This document shows positions 1 through 11,905 of a stretch of DNA of 64,000 nt, piece after piece; position 1 is the stretch's first letter, and each line of letters opens with the position of its first letter. The notes beneath the pieces were generated by a model that saw only the letters and a program-made list of their open reading frames with translations, searched no databases and was not told the origin of the DNA. The stretch is from Fasciola hepatica (lineage: Eukaryota > Platyhelminthes > Trematoda > Plagiorchiida > Fasciolidae), in the NCBI GenBank assembly GCA_948099385.1, contig CANUEZ040000105.1:1054001-1118000 (forward strand). The letters are read 5' to 3'. Position numbers and translations under genes: made by a program.

Positions 1-280
1 CACTTTCAGACCCAGAGATACAGAGACTGTGTCTCTACGGGGGATGTTTTTCTGTTCTGTAAGATTTGTCGAAGGGTAAAGGTGTGGTCGATAAAACCAC
101 GATCGGGTCTAAAGCCTGCTTGGTTCTCACGCGCACACATTTCGCGGGCCCTGGATAATCCGTGTAGAATAAGTCCGGTGAGCAGTTCCGTTGCGATACT
201 TACCAAGATAATTCCTCTGTGGTTTTCACAAGAGGATCTGTCACCTTTCTCATGAACTGGCACAATAACAGATTCACAGT
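1..280 (-). mobile_element. RTE-type retrotransposon fragment, N-terminal reverse transcriptase
   Basis: Read on the minus strand this encodes the first RT blocks: VIVPVHEKGD (usually VIVPIFKKGD in this group), NHRGI, a TELLTGLILHGL stretch, then ENQAGFRPDRG and DHTFTLRQILQ. These are the fingers-domain motifs of RTE-type non-LTR elements. The copy runs off the window start, so whether the catalytic blocks follow is unknown. Upstream (280-480) I can see no convincing linker-region sequence, so it may be 5' truncated near 280. The frame is open over about 85 codons but this is only a fragment. Confidence 0.8.
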
Positions 281-3200
281 GTACGATGACTATAATAGCA
301 AAAATATCGATGTCCTAATAGTAACTGTCATTGCTTCCAGAAGACGTGAATTTCCATGCCGTCAACGTTGTGCTAACTGTTGACCACCCGTGAGCGCGTT
401 CCTCAGCCGTGCACATCTGACCAGTCCCATGGAAGACTGCGAACTCCCCAGGTCAAAACCGCTTTGCGAAAATCACTATAACGGTCATTGGATCTTCGAT
501 ATCTAAATCTGGCGTCAGCGTGCTTGTATTATCCATTTTTATTATTGCCACTGAAGGCTAAAAACAAAACACCGAACATTTCGAAATTATGTCAGAAGCT
601 TATAAAATCAAACAAAACCATTCACGTTCGTCATCAGAAAACGAGGCTGCTACATCAAGTGATTCAAATATAGCATTTTAAGAAGCACTTCAATAACTCT
701 GTCAGGAACGAGTCTCAACTGCAGTTGTGATAAATGCATTTCGTAATTGGTTTACTGATCAGTGAATGAATCGAATGTTATTCCGATAATGATTTCGGTC
801 GCAGAAACGGGTTCACCGCGATTCACTATCACCAAACCAAATGAAGATCATTCCCCATTCTCATTACCATGTGATAAATTAGTTCGCATTTCGAATCCTT
901 GTTTTATGCTTACCATATGAACAAATGTGAATAAACAATGATTGGTTGCGAAACGTCTATTGGATCAACAATGGCATACATAAATATATGATGAATAAAT
1001 AATAGGTTAACACGCGCATACACACATATACACACGCACTCACTTCGTAAAGAAATATTTCAGTCTACGTATTACCACCATGATTGGTTTTGATAGTTCT
1101 CGAGAGCTCCAAAATTGGAAATATCGGGCTGGTTTGATTTTCCAAAAACATGAAGCAATTTATTCAGTCACTGTCAACGCCTTGATTGTCTAATCAATCC
1201 CAAAACTGACTATTTAAGTTTACGTGTGACAGTAGTAGTGGGCGGATTCTAGAGATGTATCATCGGATGGCAGTGATACGCTTATCACTAGGGGCCTTAG
1301 ATTGTGTGGCAAACAGATTCAGTCTCAAATCCCCGATGACCTTCCCTGAACAGTCCCTCCGATCGATCGCTGTCCGTTTTTTTCACATGCGGTGCACAAC
1401 GTCTGCACAACAGTTCAAAACGATAGACATGATAGATTCAAATGGCATACAACAAACAATGCTTTAAAATATTCTTCATCAAAGACAAATTCGTAACATC
1501 GACACCAAGTGTTGAAGGGGATCAATAATTTCAGTACCCCAGTGTCAATGCTAAAGAAACTGCTAGGAAATAAACTAACCAACTTGGCAAGAAAGATTCG
1601 CCAGCTCACGAGAAGACGACGTGAGCTGAACGACATTAACTTTAAATAAGTTTCTCACCAATAATAAAACTTAGTGACCATCAAATTCATGCAGTCCGAT
1701 GAAAACAAAAGCCGAAATTGACCGTTACCCAAAGTTTTTCTCAACACAACAGTCACGTAACGAGTACCATCAAAATCTTGGTAAAATAATTGTCTCATGG
1801 AGAGTACTCAACTTTTCACAAAGCAGTAACATTTTCTCCCCGAGACATTCTAGACGTACAGCTAGAAAAACATTTCTTCCGTTACGTGCTTTAACGGCTG
1901 AATCGAATTTGGCATTGAAACAGCACATTGATATCCAAGTATCCGCCACTGGTTCATTTTTTATACAATTCTGCTTGACAGCTCCATTTGTACATTGATA
2001 TACTTCAAGAAACGTTCCTCCAAAGAGGAACGATTTCACGCAATACAATAAAAATAGTATTATAATGTATGACAGAAGTGTCCATGAAATGTTATAAAAC
2101 GCGTGCAAATAAGTTTCCTGACAAAATCCGACGTTCAGTCACTCAGTTCGGTATCCTACTTCTTAAGAATGACAACAATCTTGCTCAACGATGTCCCGAT
2201 GTAAAGGGAAAATTTCTCGAGGCTGAACTCGGCATGTGTGAACCATGCGATTGAACTGGATAATGAAATGTCTGAGACAATTTACGTGGGAACATAAAAA
2301 CTAATAAGCTAATGCATGCGATAAAAGACAAACCTAGACTATATTCCCTTATATCACTGATGCGTTTCATTTCGCGTTTTGCGATTCCTTTTATCGCACT
2401 AACCATCGAAATCTACAGTAGTTGAACGCATCAAATATTTTGAGGGAATCTTGTGATTCTTGTGATCATACTTGCAAAACACCGCTCAAAAACGATTGGT
2501 GCTCACTTATTGTTTACCGAGCTCACACAAAAGGCTATGAAAAGTAATTTAATCGCACACAGCGATAACTGTTGCTACAATTTGTTTGTAGTAAATTCAG
2601 AAACAGGACAATGATTTTCACTACTATAAAGCTAAGTGTATCTATATTTTGAGTTCTTAGGTGAAACAGCGAGACTAACACTAACCAAATTCAGCTTCTC
2701 TTCTGCCTACTGATTTGGTCAGAAATATGGCGTCCAAAGAAATTGATTGCATTTATCAGGAAAACCCTAAATCGTTTTTAATCAGCATAATCTTAAAATA
2801 TTCACCAACAAATATGGGAATTCGATATGAGAAAACATTTTCTACAAACTCATAAGGAAAACATTATAATTTATTTGTTGTGTTGCCCCATGCTCATAGC
2901 TAACGACTGACGCAGCGAAAATTACTCAATTATCTAGTTAACACAAGTGAGCATTTAAGCTTACATCTTCCCGTCACTTCATAACGTGAATACCAAATCC
3001 AAATTTTCAAAGTTTTGTTTGCGAAAGCAAAATAATGCAACTCTTTGGATTTCCTGTTTTTAACAGTGAGAGCGATTATCCCATCATTGCTATGCGTCTC
3101 TGACAGATTTATTTCAATTTCCCAGCAAGGTTTGACGTTTTTCCCCTCAATCTTTCCAAAAGCCTACATGATTGATATCGCTTCAGTTTACCGTGGGCAT

Positions 3201-3300
3201 TTGTGTCAAATCAGATGTGCGAAGATTCATATTTATTTCTTGCATTTTGATTTTCCGAAAATCGATAGTGAAAGACCTAATTTTGAAAGGCTGAATCAGC
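281..3300. other. No gene recognised; AT-rich intergenic DNA
   Basis: The open frames here (for example 1255-1467 +, 1770-2108 -) are short, show no motif I know and overlap in opposing frames. No long simple repeat is present. This is probably old decayed repeat or intergenic sequence. Confidence 0.5.
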
Positions 3301-3301
3301 C

Positions 3302-4401
3302 CCCTATATGTCTATCCGTCTCGTCTACGCTTCCAACTTGAGCTCCGAAATCACTAGCAACAACCATGATGTCCGCAGAGCGCCCGCTGCGGAAACGTTC
3401 ATAAAAATCATAAAACAATTCATCTTTAGCTTCAGCAGAGCATACACTGAAACGACAAAATGCACATCGGCACATCAGTCTTGTGCCGTTGATATGCACA
3501 GAACGATTCAACCAAACCACACACAGACGACTGATGACTGCGGCATAATCCAACAGTGCACGCTCAGCCTTCATGTCCAAAGCAATCCAAACGCTAGTCT
3601 CACCATGAGCATCAGACACCGAGTCGCCCAACACGCGAAGAGTGAAATGAGAAGCCAGGCTTCTATCTGGGTAGCGAACTGCTAACAAAGAAGTTGGGTC
3701 TTGTATACGTGTTTCGCAGACATGACACAAATTCATTTTTTAAGGTTTCAAGAGTTCTAGCTAAGGCAGCCTGTTGCTCCCTTTGATAAAGTGAGCGGAC
3801 GTTGAAAGCAACTAAATGGGGAGAAAGCTTAGGATTGAGAATGGATTCCCTGGTTTCTTCTCTCTCGAAGTCATTGACCTCATGGAGAGCTACAGGTTCT
3901 CCGTCACGACTCATTCTGACTTCTCGTATACATTTAGCATCGCACCGTAAGAAATGAAGAGAAAAGGGACAGGAAATGTTCCCCGAGGGACCATTAGAGG
4001 TTTTCGGACACATCATACTTCGCGGCTGCCCAAACAGCACAGCGGGAGTTTTCTTTGCGAACTACAACCGGAGAATTCGGCACGAAAGTCAGACCCACAA
4101 GCCAATGAGGTGCTAACCCAGCACAGGAATGTGACCGAAGAACCTGTGAAGGAACTTCTTCTGGTATGTCACGTGAGACCTGATTGGTGCATGCATTCTG
4201 TCTTGTTCTCCCTAGTGCTTCATTATGGGCCCACCTTTCGGATTCAGTTTTTAGCCCCATGCACCTGATATAGCAAGCGAAACGGGGACAGAACAGCACC
4301 CTTTGGGTCGGGAGCTGCTCAGCTTATGCCAGCACTAACTGGCCGATGAAGTGTGATGACTTCTCCCACCATCCAGAGAAACTCCAGGTACTCCACTCCT
4401 G
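3302..4401 (-). mobile_element. RTE-type retrotransposon copy A: 5' region and endonuclease, 3' truncated
   Basis: On the minus strand the order is a 5' leader (4401-4050), then the start of an apurinic/apyrimidinic-type endonuclease: LVAFNVRSLYQREQQAALARTL in one frame (3663-4040), continued after a frame change by CHVCETRIQDPTSLL and, further on, DIMVVASDFGAQVG (3296-3736). The usual GDFNAQVG Asp/Asn motif reads SDFGAQVG, so the key Asn is lost. The copy stops abruptly near 3302 just after the SVDETDR segment, leaving no RT. It matches the endonuclease of the copy at 27.6-28.75 kb, identically over the first 100 or so bases and at roughly 90% beyond (counted by eye). It is a dead fragment. 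Confidence 0.8.
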
Positions 4402-4426
4402 CATCATCATCATCATCATCATCATC
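4402..4426. repeat. (CAT)n microsatellite at the junction of two RTE copies
   Basis: A perfect CAT/ATG trinucleotide tract of about eight units lies between the 5' leader of copy A and the 3' end of copy B. Both elements are on the minus strand, so it sits where the 3' tail of copy B would be. RTE-type elements often end in short microsatellites rather than poly(A), so it may be that tail. Confidence 0.75.
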
Positions 4427-4734
4427 GTACAGTGTTAAACAGTAGGGCAAGCCCCATTGACCACTGTCTTTTTCACCATCTTGCACGTTGAATTAGAAAG
4501 TATGAATATATAAGATGGACAGGGAGTGGACCTACACAGGTAGGAAAAGGAAAGAGCGCCCTATTAGCCAACACACGGAGTACACAGTCTAACTGCACAA
4601 ACGCAGATCAATCAATCATTCTGATTCCACAGGAAGTGACAACACGATCACCACTGTTCATAGGTCGTTGCCATATCCTTCAGTGTCACCAGCCAACTGG
4701 TCGACAGATCTGTTGGACCCCAACCACGAAGATG

Positions 4735-6060
4735 TCAGATATCTACTTTTCCTAAGTTCGTTGTACACTTTCTCATTCCTCGCTGCCACATCATCTGTTG
4801 ACCTCCACGCGGTTTTTTCCACTCTCGAGGAGAAACGGAGAATAGGACACGGTATGGTAGGCGTGTGTTTGCCACTCGTAACACGTGCCCATACCAGCGA
4901 AGTCTAATAATCTGGATACGCTGCGACAGAATGTTCTCCAAATTATTACCCAATACTCGATTTCTGACCTCATCATTGCTCACTCGGCTATTCCACCCAA
5001 TCCTAGCGATACTACGTAAACAGCGGTGGTCGAAAACCTCAAGACGACGAATATATTCCGCACGCAGACTCTAAGTCTCGCAACCATAAAACAAAACTGA
5101 ACGCACTGTGGCAACGTAAACACGACCTTTCAACTTCAGTGAAATACCAGGTCGGCGCCACAAGTGTTTTAGTGCAGCGTACGCCGCTCGAGCCCTGGAT
5201 ATCCCCGTGCTCATCTCTATTACCGTGATCACCTCCGTCGTCACGCTGCTGCCGAGGTAAGTCAAGCGGCCGACATTTGTCAGCACCTCCCCATCGAGCA
5301 TCAAGCTTGGAATCACTGACATCCAATCTGGTAACCTCACCTTACACTTTGAAGGTGCAAAGTGCATGCCGAATGGAGCTACAGTTTTTACAAGTTTATC
5401 TAGTGAACGTTGAGCATGTTCTGTGGATTCGAACAAGCAGAAAAGATCATCCACGTAATCAAGTTTACATGGCTTTCCACCATTTCCTATTACGACGCCC
5501 ACATTCTGAAGATTTTGCAGCGCACTCTCCATGATTTTGTCCATGACGAAGTTGAACAGGAATGGAGAAATGGGATAACCTTTTCAAGCACCACTGTTCG
5601 TTTCGAAACGACCGGATAGTTCACCGTAAACTCTTACGCGGCTAGACGTATGAGAACACAATGATCTGGGTAGGTTCACGAACTTCTGGAGCATACCTTT
5701 TTGCTGAAGAGCATAGAAAATTGCTGTTCGATCAACTGAATCGAAGGCGCCTTTCAGGTCTAAGAAAGCCAATATAGTCGGTCGGCGGTGCGTGACGCCT
5801 TTCAAGTAGTCGGCGAAAAGTAAAAATCTGTTCGATGAATCATCGAGCTGAGTGGAATGCGGCCTGCTGTTCGCGGGTGTTCCTCTCGCGAGCCGGTGTA
5901 AGACGGTGCAGCGAAATGGCAGCTAATGCTTTGGTGACCATCGGAATTAATCTAATCCCACGATGGTTACTAGTCATTGCGTATTCCCTCCTTGAAGATG
6001 GGAACAATCAATGACTCGCTCCATATTACCTGAATACGCTCCTCGTTCTAAATGGTACGG
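4735..6060 (-). pseudogene. Reverse transcriptase of RTE copy B, disrupted
   Basis: The domains appear in order on the minus strand. A degraded fingers motif lies near 6000. FLDLKGAFDSVDR (5584-5805) carries the first catalytic Asp. PISPFLFNFVMD is next, then LDYVDDLFCLFES (5071-5544) with the intact catalytic YVDD, and FGMHFAPSKCKVRLPDW. The thumb/C-terminal part has LWRRPGISLKLKGRVYVATVRSVLFYGCET and, in another frame, MSNDEVRNRVLG with RLRWYGHVLRVANTRLPYR (4735-4983). Both catalytic motifs survive but stops and frame changes between blocks break the chain. The long plus-strand open frame opposite (6127-6933) lies antisense to the linker and is treated as a shadow. Confidence 0.82.
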
Positions 6061-6853
6061 AGCATGATTGTGAGTGATATTATCAAAACATTTCCACCCA
6101 GTTAGAAAAGAACTGGGGGAAGTTCGTTGGGACCCGCCGCTCTCTCTCGCTTCAGTAATCGTATACATGATTCCACTTCCATTTCCGATGGGGTCTCAAG
6201 TGATACCGCCCAAGGAGTTGCAGTTGTTGACACAAGAGTAACTACATTAGCGTGCGGTCAGCAAAACTGCTCCCCAAATTACTCGGCCCAACGGTCCAGT
6301 CTTTGCTGTTTGCCATGGATGGGTTCTCCATTTCTATCGCATATCGTTTCACTGACATGGGTGCGACTTCCACCGGTGTCACGAATAAGTTTGAACAGTC
6401 TTTGGCTGTTACCGGAAGCAGCTCCTATTTCCATTTCTTCGGCTACCATGGCCCACCAATTTTTGCGATCATTCTTAAGACTTTTCGTAACTTTCTTTTA
6501 TGGATGTCTTCGTATCTTATTCATCTCTTTACAGTTCCAGCCAACGCTTTTGCTCCATTATACTCAACGACTTCCGCGAGATCTAGTGTCTTTGATGGAC
6601 ATCAGATCTAGGACCACAGGCGAAACCTGTTGCAAAGTGTATTGCCGGTTTGATATGAGCCCAATGCTCATCGACATTGCTGTTCGTCGTGGATCTTATC
6701 TCGTGATAATTTATGCTCATAACGGGTGCGTACTTCTGGATCACACATGCATTGCACGGTTAACCGGGTTTGCAGTTTGCGCCGATTGCCATGGAGCTGG
6801 AGAGATAATCGCATCAAGACTTATGTACGGTCCGACTCTACGTACGTGGATCA

Positions 6854-7595
6854 CTAGGATCTACAGTTCTGAACAAAACTGCGCCGCCGGTAACTTACTG
6901 CGATATGATCAATCTGACTCTGAGTACCTGTAGAGCTAGACCACCATGTCGCCGTGCGACGCGAGCTATGTCGGAAATTGGTGCTAGACAAGAACAATCG
7001 ATTGTCTGCACAAAACTGGAGAAGCCTATCCCCGTTATCCGTGCGCTGAGTGTGTAAAGCACTGTGTCCACCTAAACAAGCTTCTGATGCACTACGTTTG
7101 CCAACTTGTGCATTGTAGTCATCAGCTAGCACTACAATGTCAGAGCCTTTACTGTTGCGAACGAGAGTGGTGAGTTCATCATAGAACTCGTTCTTCTGTA
7201 CGTCAGAGCTGCAGTCCGTTGGAGCGTAAGCCGAGATCACAAACAAATTACGCTTAACAAAACTATCCTTTCGAGCGCCAACGGACCCCTGGAGTTTAAC
7301 TGCACAGACAACTATTAACCGGGATCTAGTCTTAAGTAGCAGCCTCGGCCTCTTCATTCAAGACTATTCCAACACCACGATGACCCGCAGCTCTAGCTGC
7401 TTTGTCTCCTGAAGTGCACAGGAAATACCTCGATGAGATACCAGGAGCAGTTAGTAGAGTCACACTGTTCGAATCCTGGATATGCGTTTCACTTACGCAG
7501 CAGATATCAATTTTCAGAGAATCGATTGTGAGCGCTAGGCACACCTGCTAACCAGCCTGCATGGGTGTACGCACGTTGAAGGAGCCGAGATTCAG
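6854..7595 (-). pseudogene. Endonuclease domain of RTE copy B, disrupted
   Basis: The domain opens with LGSFNVRTPMQAG followed by a stop codon where a Gln is expected, then DICCVSETHIQDSN (the Glu of the SET motif is kept), changes frame near 7340, and continues through VISAYAPTD, DIVVLADDYNAQVG, TDNGDRLLQFC and SQIDHIAVSYRRR. The last motif, with Asp-His, is the C-terminal catalytic signature of the exonuclease-endonuclease-phosphatase family. In an intact element this enzyme nicks the target DNA to prime reverse transcription. Here the GDFNAQVG motif reads ADDYNAQVG. At least one stop and one frameshift make it non-functional. Confidence 0.8.
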
Positions 7596-8019
7596 AGGCT
7601 GACGAAGCTTGAGAAAATGTGAACAACAAGACAGAGGATTATTCCCGACACTATTTGACATAGAAGCGCCCAAGCCATCACACCACGTCAACGTGCAGTC
7701 TCGTCGTGATGGCCCACTTCTGCGCCCATCTAGTGGAGGTTTTAAGACCGGTATACCGCTTCTCTCCGTGTGTATTCAATGGAGGGCCTTCTACTAGGGC
7801 GTACCGGTTAGAACCAGTTATTGGCCAACAACTGATTCAGAGACTACAATTCGTCTTATTTCTACCTATCGACTTGTCAGGCATGATTGCATCTTCAGTC
7901 CAAGGAGGCCATCGTGCACAGCTCCATGGGTCATGGAGACACGCAAGCTATCACACCGTGGTAAGGTGCAGTCTCGTTCTGATGTTCTGACCTCAGACTT
8001 ATCCTAACGAGAACACATT

Positions 8020-10150
8020 TCTCGTACAAAAATAGGCACCGCCTAATCTTCCGTCCTCCTGCGCCTTCACAGCGGTGGACTCAGATCGACCATACAGCTA
8101 TCGGTTACCGTTTGCGCTGATCGGTTCAAGACTGCTGGTCATTTTGGTCTACATCTGCAGACACTGCTCATGCTATTATCCGCGCGCATTTTGGCCTACA
8201 ACTCGTCGGTGCCGAAAGGAAGCTAAAGCTAACCATCCTCCGCGGTTGCTACTGGACAATAACCATTGATCCGCTTTCCAGGAAGAATTATTCACCAGAT
8301 GAGCGATGCAGTCAAGCATCCAGGATCGTGAAGAGCGAGGGCCAGAGATCAAGCAGGCCCTACATGACGCTGCTGATGCTGCTCAGGGTACAACAATTGG
8401 ACACACACACAGAGATGATGGATACCTGCATCCTTAGTTGCACTGTTAGATGCGCGCAGATCGGTTCTTTTGGATTCCCAACATGATGAGGAACGGAGAT
8501 GTCTTAAACGCCAAATGATTTGAAGTCTGAGAAACAACCATGAGCAATGGTGGGTTGCGAAGTGAAGGGGGATGGAAAAAGGTGCGGCGATCGGCAACAG
8601 CCGTACCCTTCTCCGTATAATTAGAAATACTGGTCCACGAAAGCCGGGCTTTAGTGAACTGATCAAAGAGGCGAACGGCTCACTGATTCAGATTCAGGAG
8701 CATCTTCTAATTCGCTCGGCTGAGCATTTCGGGATGCAGTTTGATTGGTCTTTATCAACGATAGGTTTTGGTAACTAGCATAATGGTTACAGCTCTGTTT
8801 ATGGATACCAGTCCTCTGTCGGAAGCGGAGGCTCTTTTTAAGATAAGCTATCTGGACCGTATGGGTTGCCTCCGTCTATTAAAAAAAACCACGGCTTTGC
8901 GCTCTTACTGGAGCTGATAAATTTCTTCGGTTCGGGAGGGGGAACAAGTACCAAACAATTGGTGTGAATCGGTAATCGTACCGAATTTCAAAAAAAGCAA
9001 CACATCCTCCTATGAAAACCATAGGGAATAAGTCTGGTTAGCATCGCATCTAAACTGCTCGCTGGTATTATTCTACACCGCTTACCAACCGCATGCGAAC
9101 AGTGCTCGCGCAAGAACCAAGTTGAGTTTACACCTGACCGAAGCTGCGTTGATCACATATTCACCTTTCGACGAATTCAGGAAAACGTAGACACACCTTC
9201 CAGGTGAGTTGCAAATTTTTCTGAACTGTTTGAAAATCTACGTAACAGTGTTCGGCATGTGTTTTGCACCTTTAAAGTGCAAGACGTTGTTGCAGGACTG
9301 GGTTTGTCCAACGCCAAGTCTTTTGGTGTCCGAGGATACTAAAACCCAAACAGACAAGTTTTGTTAGCTGGGGAGCTGCGTTTCACCAGGAGGACAGATA
9401 TAAGATGAGGTGCCTTTGCGTATTCAGAAGGCTCGTTTGCCGCTTTTCAACTTGAGTCATCTGTGGCGCCGACATGGCACTCGTTTATATATCAAGGGTA
9501 GAGTGTTTGTTGTAGCAGTGAAGCCAGTGCTTCTGTATGGTTCGGAGACATGGTCACTACAAATGGAGGATAAACGAAGATTGTTGGTAGCTAAGCACCG
9601 ATGTCTGTGTATTATTGCTCAAATCTGGTGGGAACACCGTACGAGCAACGCTGAGGTTCGATGGAGAGTCTCAGGTTCAAGGATCGAATCATTAGATAGA
9701 ACAGTAAAGCTCACCAGGCTAAGATGTTTAAAACATGTGTTGCGCATGTCTCCTGACAGAATTTCTCGTAACGCAATGTTCGCTGGGGTGGGTAACGTTT
9801 GGATGATGAGTGGGGGTGACCAGTCTATAACATAAAAGAAAAGTATGGAAAATCTAACCAGTGGACTAGGCCATGTAGGTCGTGTTAGACTTCCTGGAAG
9901 GTTTCCAAAAGTCCCTCAAACTCTATGGTTAGACATATTGGATGATAAGTCTAGGTTTCGCCATTAGTACCGCTTTTGTAATCACAAAAAAAAATATACA
10001 TCGACTTGATACGAATATTTGTAGTGCTATTACTCCATCCATAATCTCGTTCTATTATTTTCGATTGAGGTTGTCTCGAGGAGACAGCAACCAAGGCGGC
10101 CGCACCAAGTGCATGGTTATTGATTGGCTGAGCTGAACTGAACTGAACTG
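8020..10150 (+). mobile_element. RTE-type retrotransposon copy C, RT active site deleted
   Basis: Plus strand. It begins inside the endonuclease C-terminus (8036-8250: PPAPSQRWTQIDH, then FWSTSADTAHA). A linker follows at 8572-8778 (AAIGNSRTLLRIIRNTG, IRSAEHFGMQFDW). RT fingers lie at 8950-9200 (CESVIVPNFKKSN, then HIFTF-like sequence). The sequence then jumps to FGMCFAPLKCK at about 9250. The segment that should hold the catalytic FLDLKxAFDSVD and YVDD motifs is missing. The C-terminal region is open (9410-9835: LWRRHGTRLYIKGRVFVVAVKPVLLYGSETW). The 3' end carries a conserved tail with GGTTATTGATTGGCTGAGC and then GAACT repeats up to about 10150. Confidence 0.82.
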
Positions 10151-11215
10151 ACTGAATCGGACCTTATTTTAAACAACTTAAGTGCACGAAAAAATCTTAT
10201 CCATAACGCTGGACTGTGAGAGAAGAGAAGAATAGCAAAGCTTTCAACTACAATAAAAATTCAAGAAGAAAACCCGATGTCAACGTATACATTGTTAGTC
10301 TTTTGATGAGGTAACCCATTCTTCACGTAATACACGTAACACAATGTCAGTGGCACGTTTAAAATTATGCAGCTGGATTCCGAAAAGCACTAGAAATTAT
10401 CATAAAAGGACTTCAAGGAAAGTCATACTCAGTGTTCAAAAAGAGTTCAGAAATAGAACTGTAATCACCATTTTCGTGGTAACTCGAGTATAAGTTGAAA
10501 ATGATTACATGTATTGGTTAGGATTGTCGCTTATCGGCATATCATCATGCAAATCAAATAGATGTGGTACAGAATCCGGTCAAAAATTCCTTGAAGTTCT
10601 TTTGTTTTTTCAATTGACCAATCTATTTTTAAAAGTCGGATATATACATCGGCCTGTGGGATAGTGGAATCACAGTTTGATGTGTTGATGTGCAAGGGAA
10701 ATGAATTAACTTAAAAAGAGGAACGTCCTTGTGTGTCGAGTAGAATCCCACGCGCCTGAGCACACGTACACTCAAAAAAACACAAAGGGAATGAAGAACA
10801 TCTAACCAAGAGTTCGCTAATCTCATCTGTTATAAACTGAAGTTCTGGAGGAAAGTTCAGAACACAGAGTGATCAGCCTAATTTAATCAGATGAAACTTT
10901 ATCGCGCGTTCGAGAGGTTTTACGGAACAGTAAAGATGTTGTACATCATTTACTTAGTCCAACGGAGAAATGAACTTCAGAAAGTGAATGAAAGAACAGA
11001 AATACCGAAAGAACAGTGAATAAATGAAGTAAAAACTGTTGCACGACAAACAGTGGACTAGGTTTCGGTGTCTTTCGTCGTACAAAATGCGCATGTAAAA
11101 TTTTCCAAAGAATCGATGAATTCGACCACATAACGCGATCTGGCTTCCCCGAGTGCTCGTCTTACAGAACGTCCACTTGAGTGAGTCCACAAACAAATAC
11201 AACACTTCAGTTTCG
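10151..11215. other. No gene recognised
   Basis: AT-rich sequence with short unrecognised open frames in several registers. I see no repeats or motifs that I can assign. Confidence 0.45.
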
Positions 11216-11221
11216 GTTGAT

Positions 11222-11905
11222 CAACCATTATCCTCGCACGTCTGTGCTCTGTTTTCGGTTGTTACCTCCAAGCATCGTCGAGTAAACGGCAAGAACAGAA
11301 GCATAAAGTGAAAGATCTAAAAAAAAGTAATAGGCGGAAATCAAGAAGGAAAAGAAAGAGTCCGAGTGCAACTACGCTACTGACCGCGACACCTGGTCAT
11401 TTCACTTATTGCCTTCAACCTCTTGGCAGGTGGCTCGAGTGGACCCCAACCTGGAAGTATAACACGTCCTACGTGGCAAAGTCCACTGGTCAAGGTTTTC
11501 ATATCATTTTACCATGTCATGGATTGACCACATCAACCTACCTTCAATTCACTACGTGTCTCAAGGAACAGCGTACTCCGAGGAAGTCTATCGGTGGACA
11601 TGCGTAACACAAGTCCCAACCTCCTAAATGTGTTTGGATTCAGTACTTGATCCAGAGACTGACCTCTGATATCCAACACCTTACGCCTAACCTCAGAGTT
11701 GCTGATGCGGTGTTCCCACCATATTCGGGAAATGCTACGGTGACATCGGTGCTCGAACACCGACAGTCGTCGCTTATCTACTCCTAATGGCCATGTTTCT
11801 GAACCGTATAGAAGAACGGACCTCATCGCCACAGTGTACACTCGACCCCTAACAAACAATCGGATGTTACGCCGACGTCACAGATGATGGAGGTTGGCAC
11901 ACACA
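11222..11905 (-). mobile_element. RTE-type 3' end, copy G (inverted partner of 19.7-20.4 kb)
   Basis: The minus frame 11533-11859 gives RGRVYTVAMRSVLLYGSETW, RRLSVFEHRCHRSISRIWW, HRISNSEVRRKVLD and a GLVLRMSTDRLPRS segment, the conserved C-terminal block of RTE-type RT proteins. The 3' untranslated part extends down to about 11222 and contains ACTCGACGATGCTTGGAGGT followed by AACAACCGAAAACAG. The copy is 5' truncated within the RT C-terminus. A second copy lies inverted about 8 kb away. The central 450 bp of the two are almost identical while the outer parts are clearly less alike. Confidence 0.85.

Larger units (their letters stand above)
4427..7995 (-). mobile_element. RTE-type retrotransposon copy B, near full length, degenerate
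   Basis: About 3.5 kb on the minus strand, close to the usual RTE length. In order: a 5' leader (7995-7600) that shares sequence with the leader of the 28-kb copy; an endonuclease (7595-6854); a linker whose minus frames are badly broken (6850-6170); an RT (about 6060-5070); and the C-terminal region ending near 4735. Several stops and frameshifts separate the domains, so no single protein can be made. It is the only copy here with all parts in place. Its 5' end lies about 25-50 bp from the 5' end of the oppositely oriented copy C. Confidence 0.82.

Noticed and set aside
6127..6933. 268-codon plus-strand open frame, the longest non-ELAV frame on that strand in the first half
   Set aside because: It lies antisense to the degenerate linker and endonuclease end of the minus-strand RTE copy B, shows no domain, and is best explained as an antisense shadow of formerly coding sequence.
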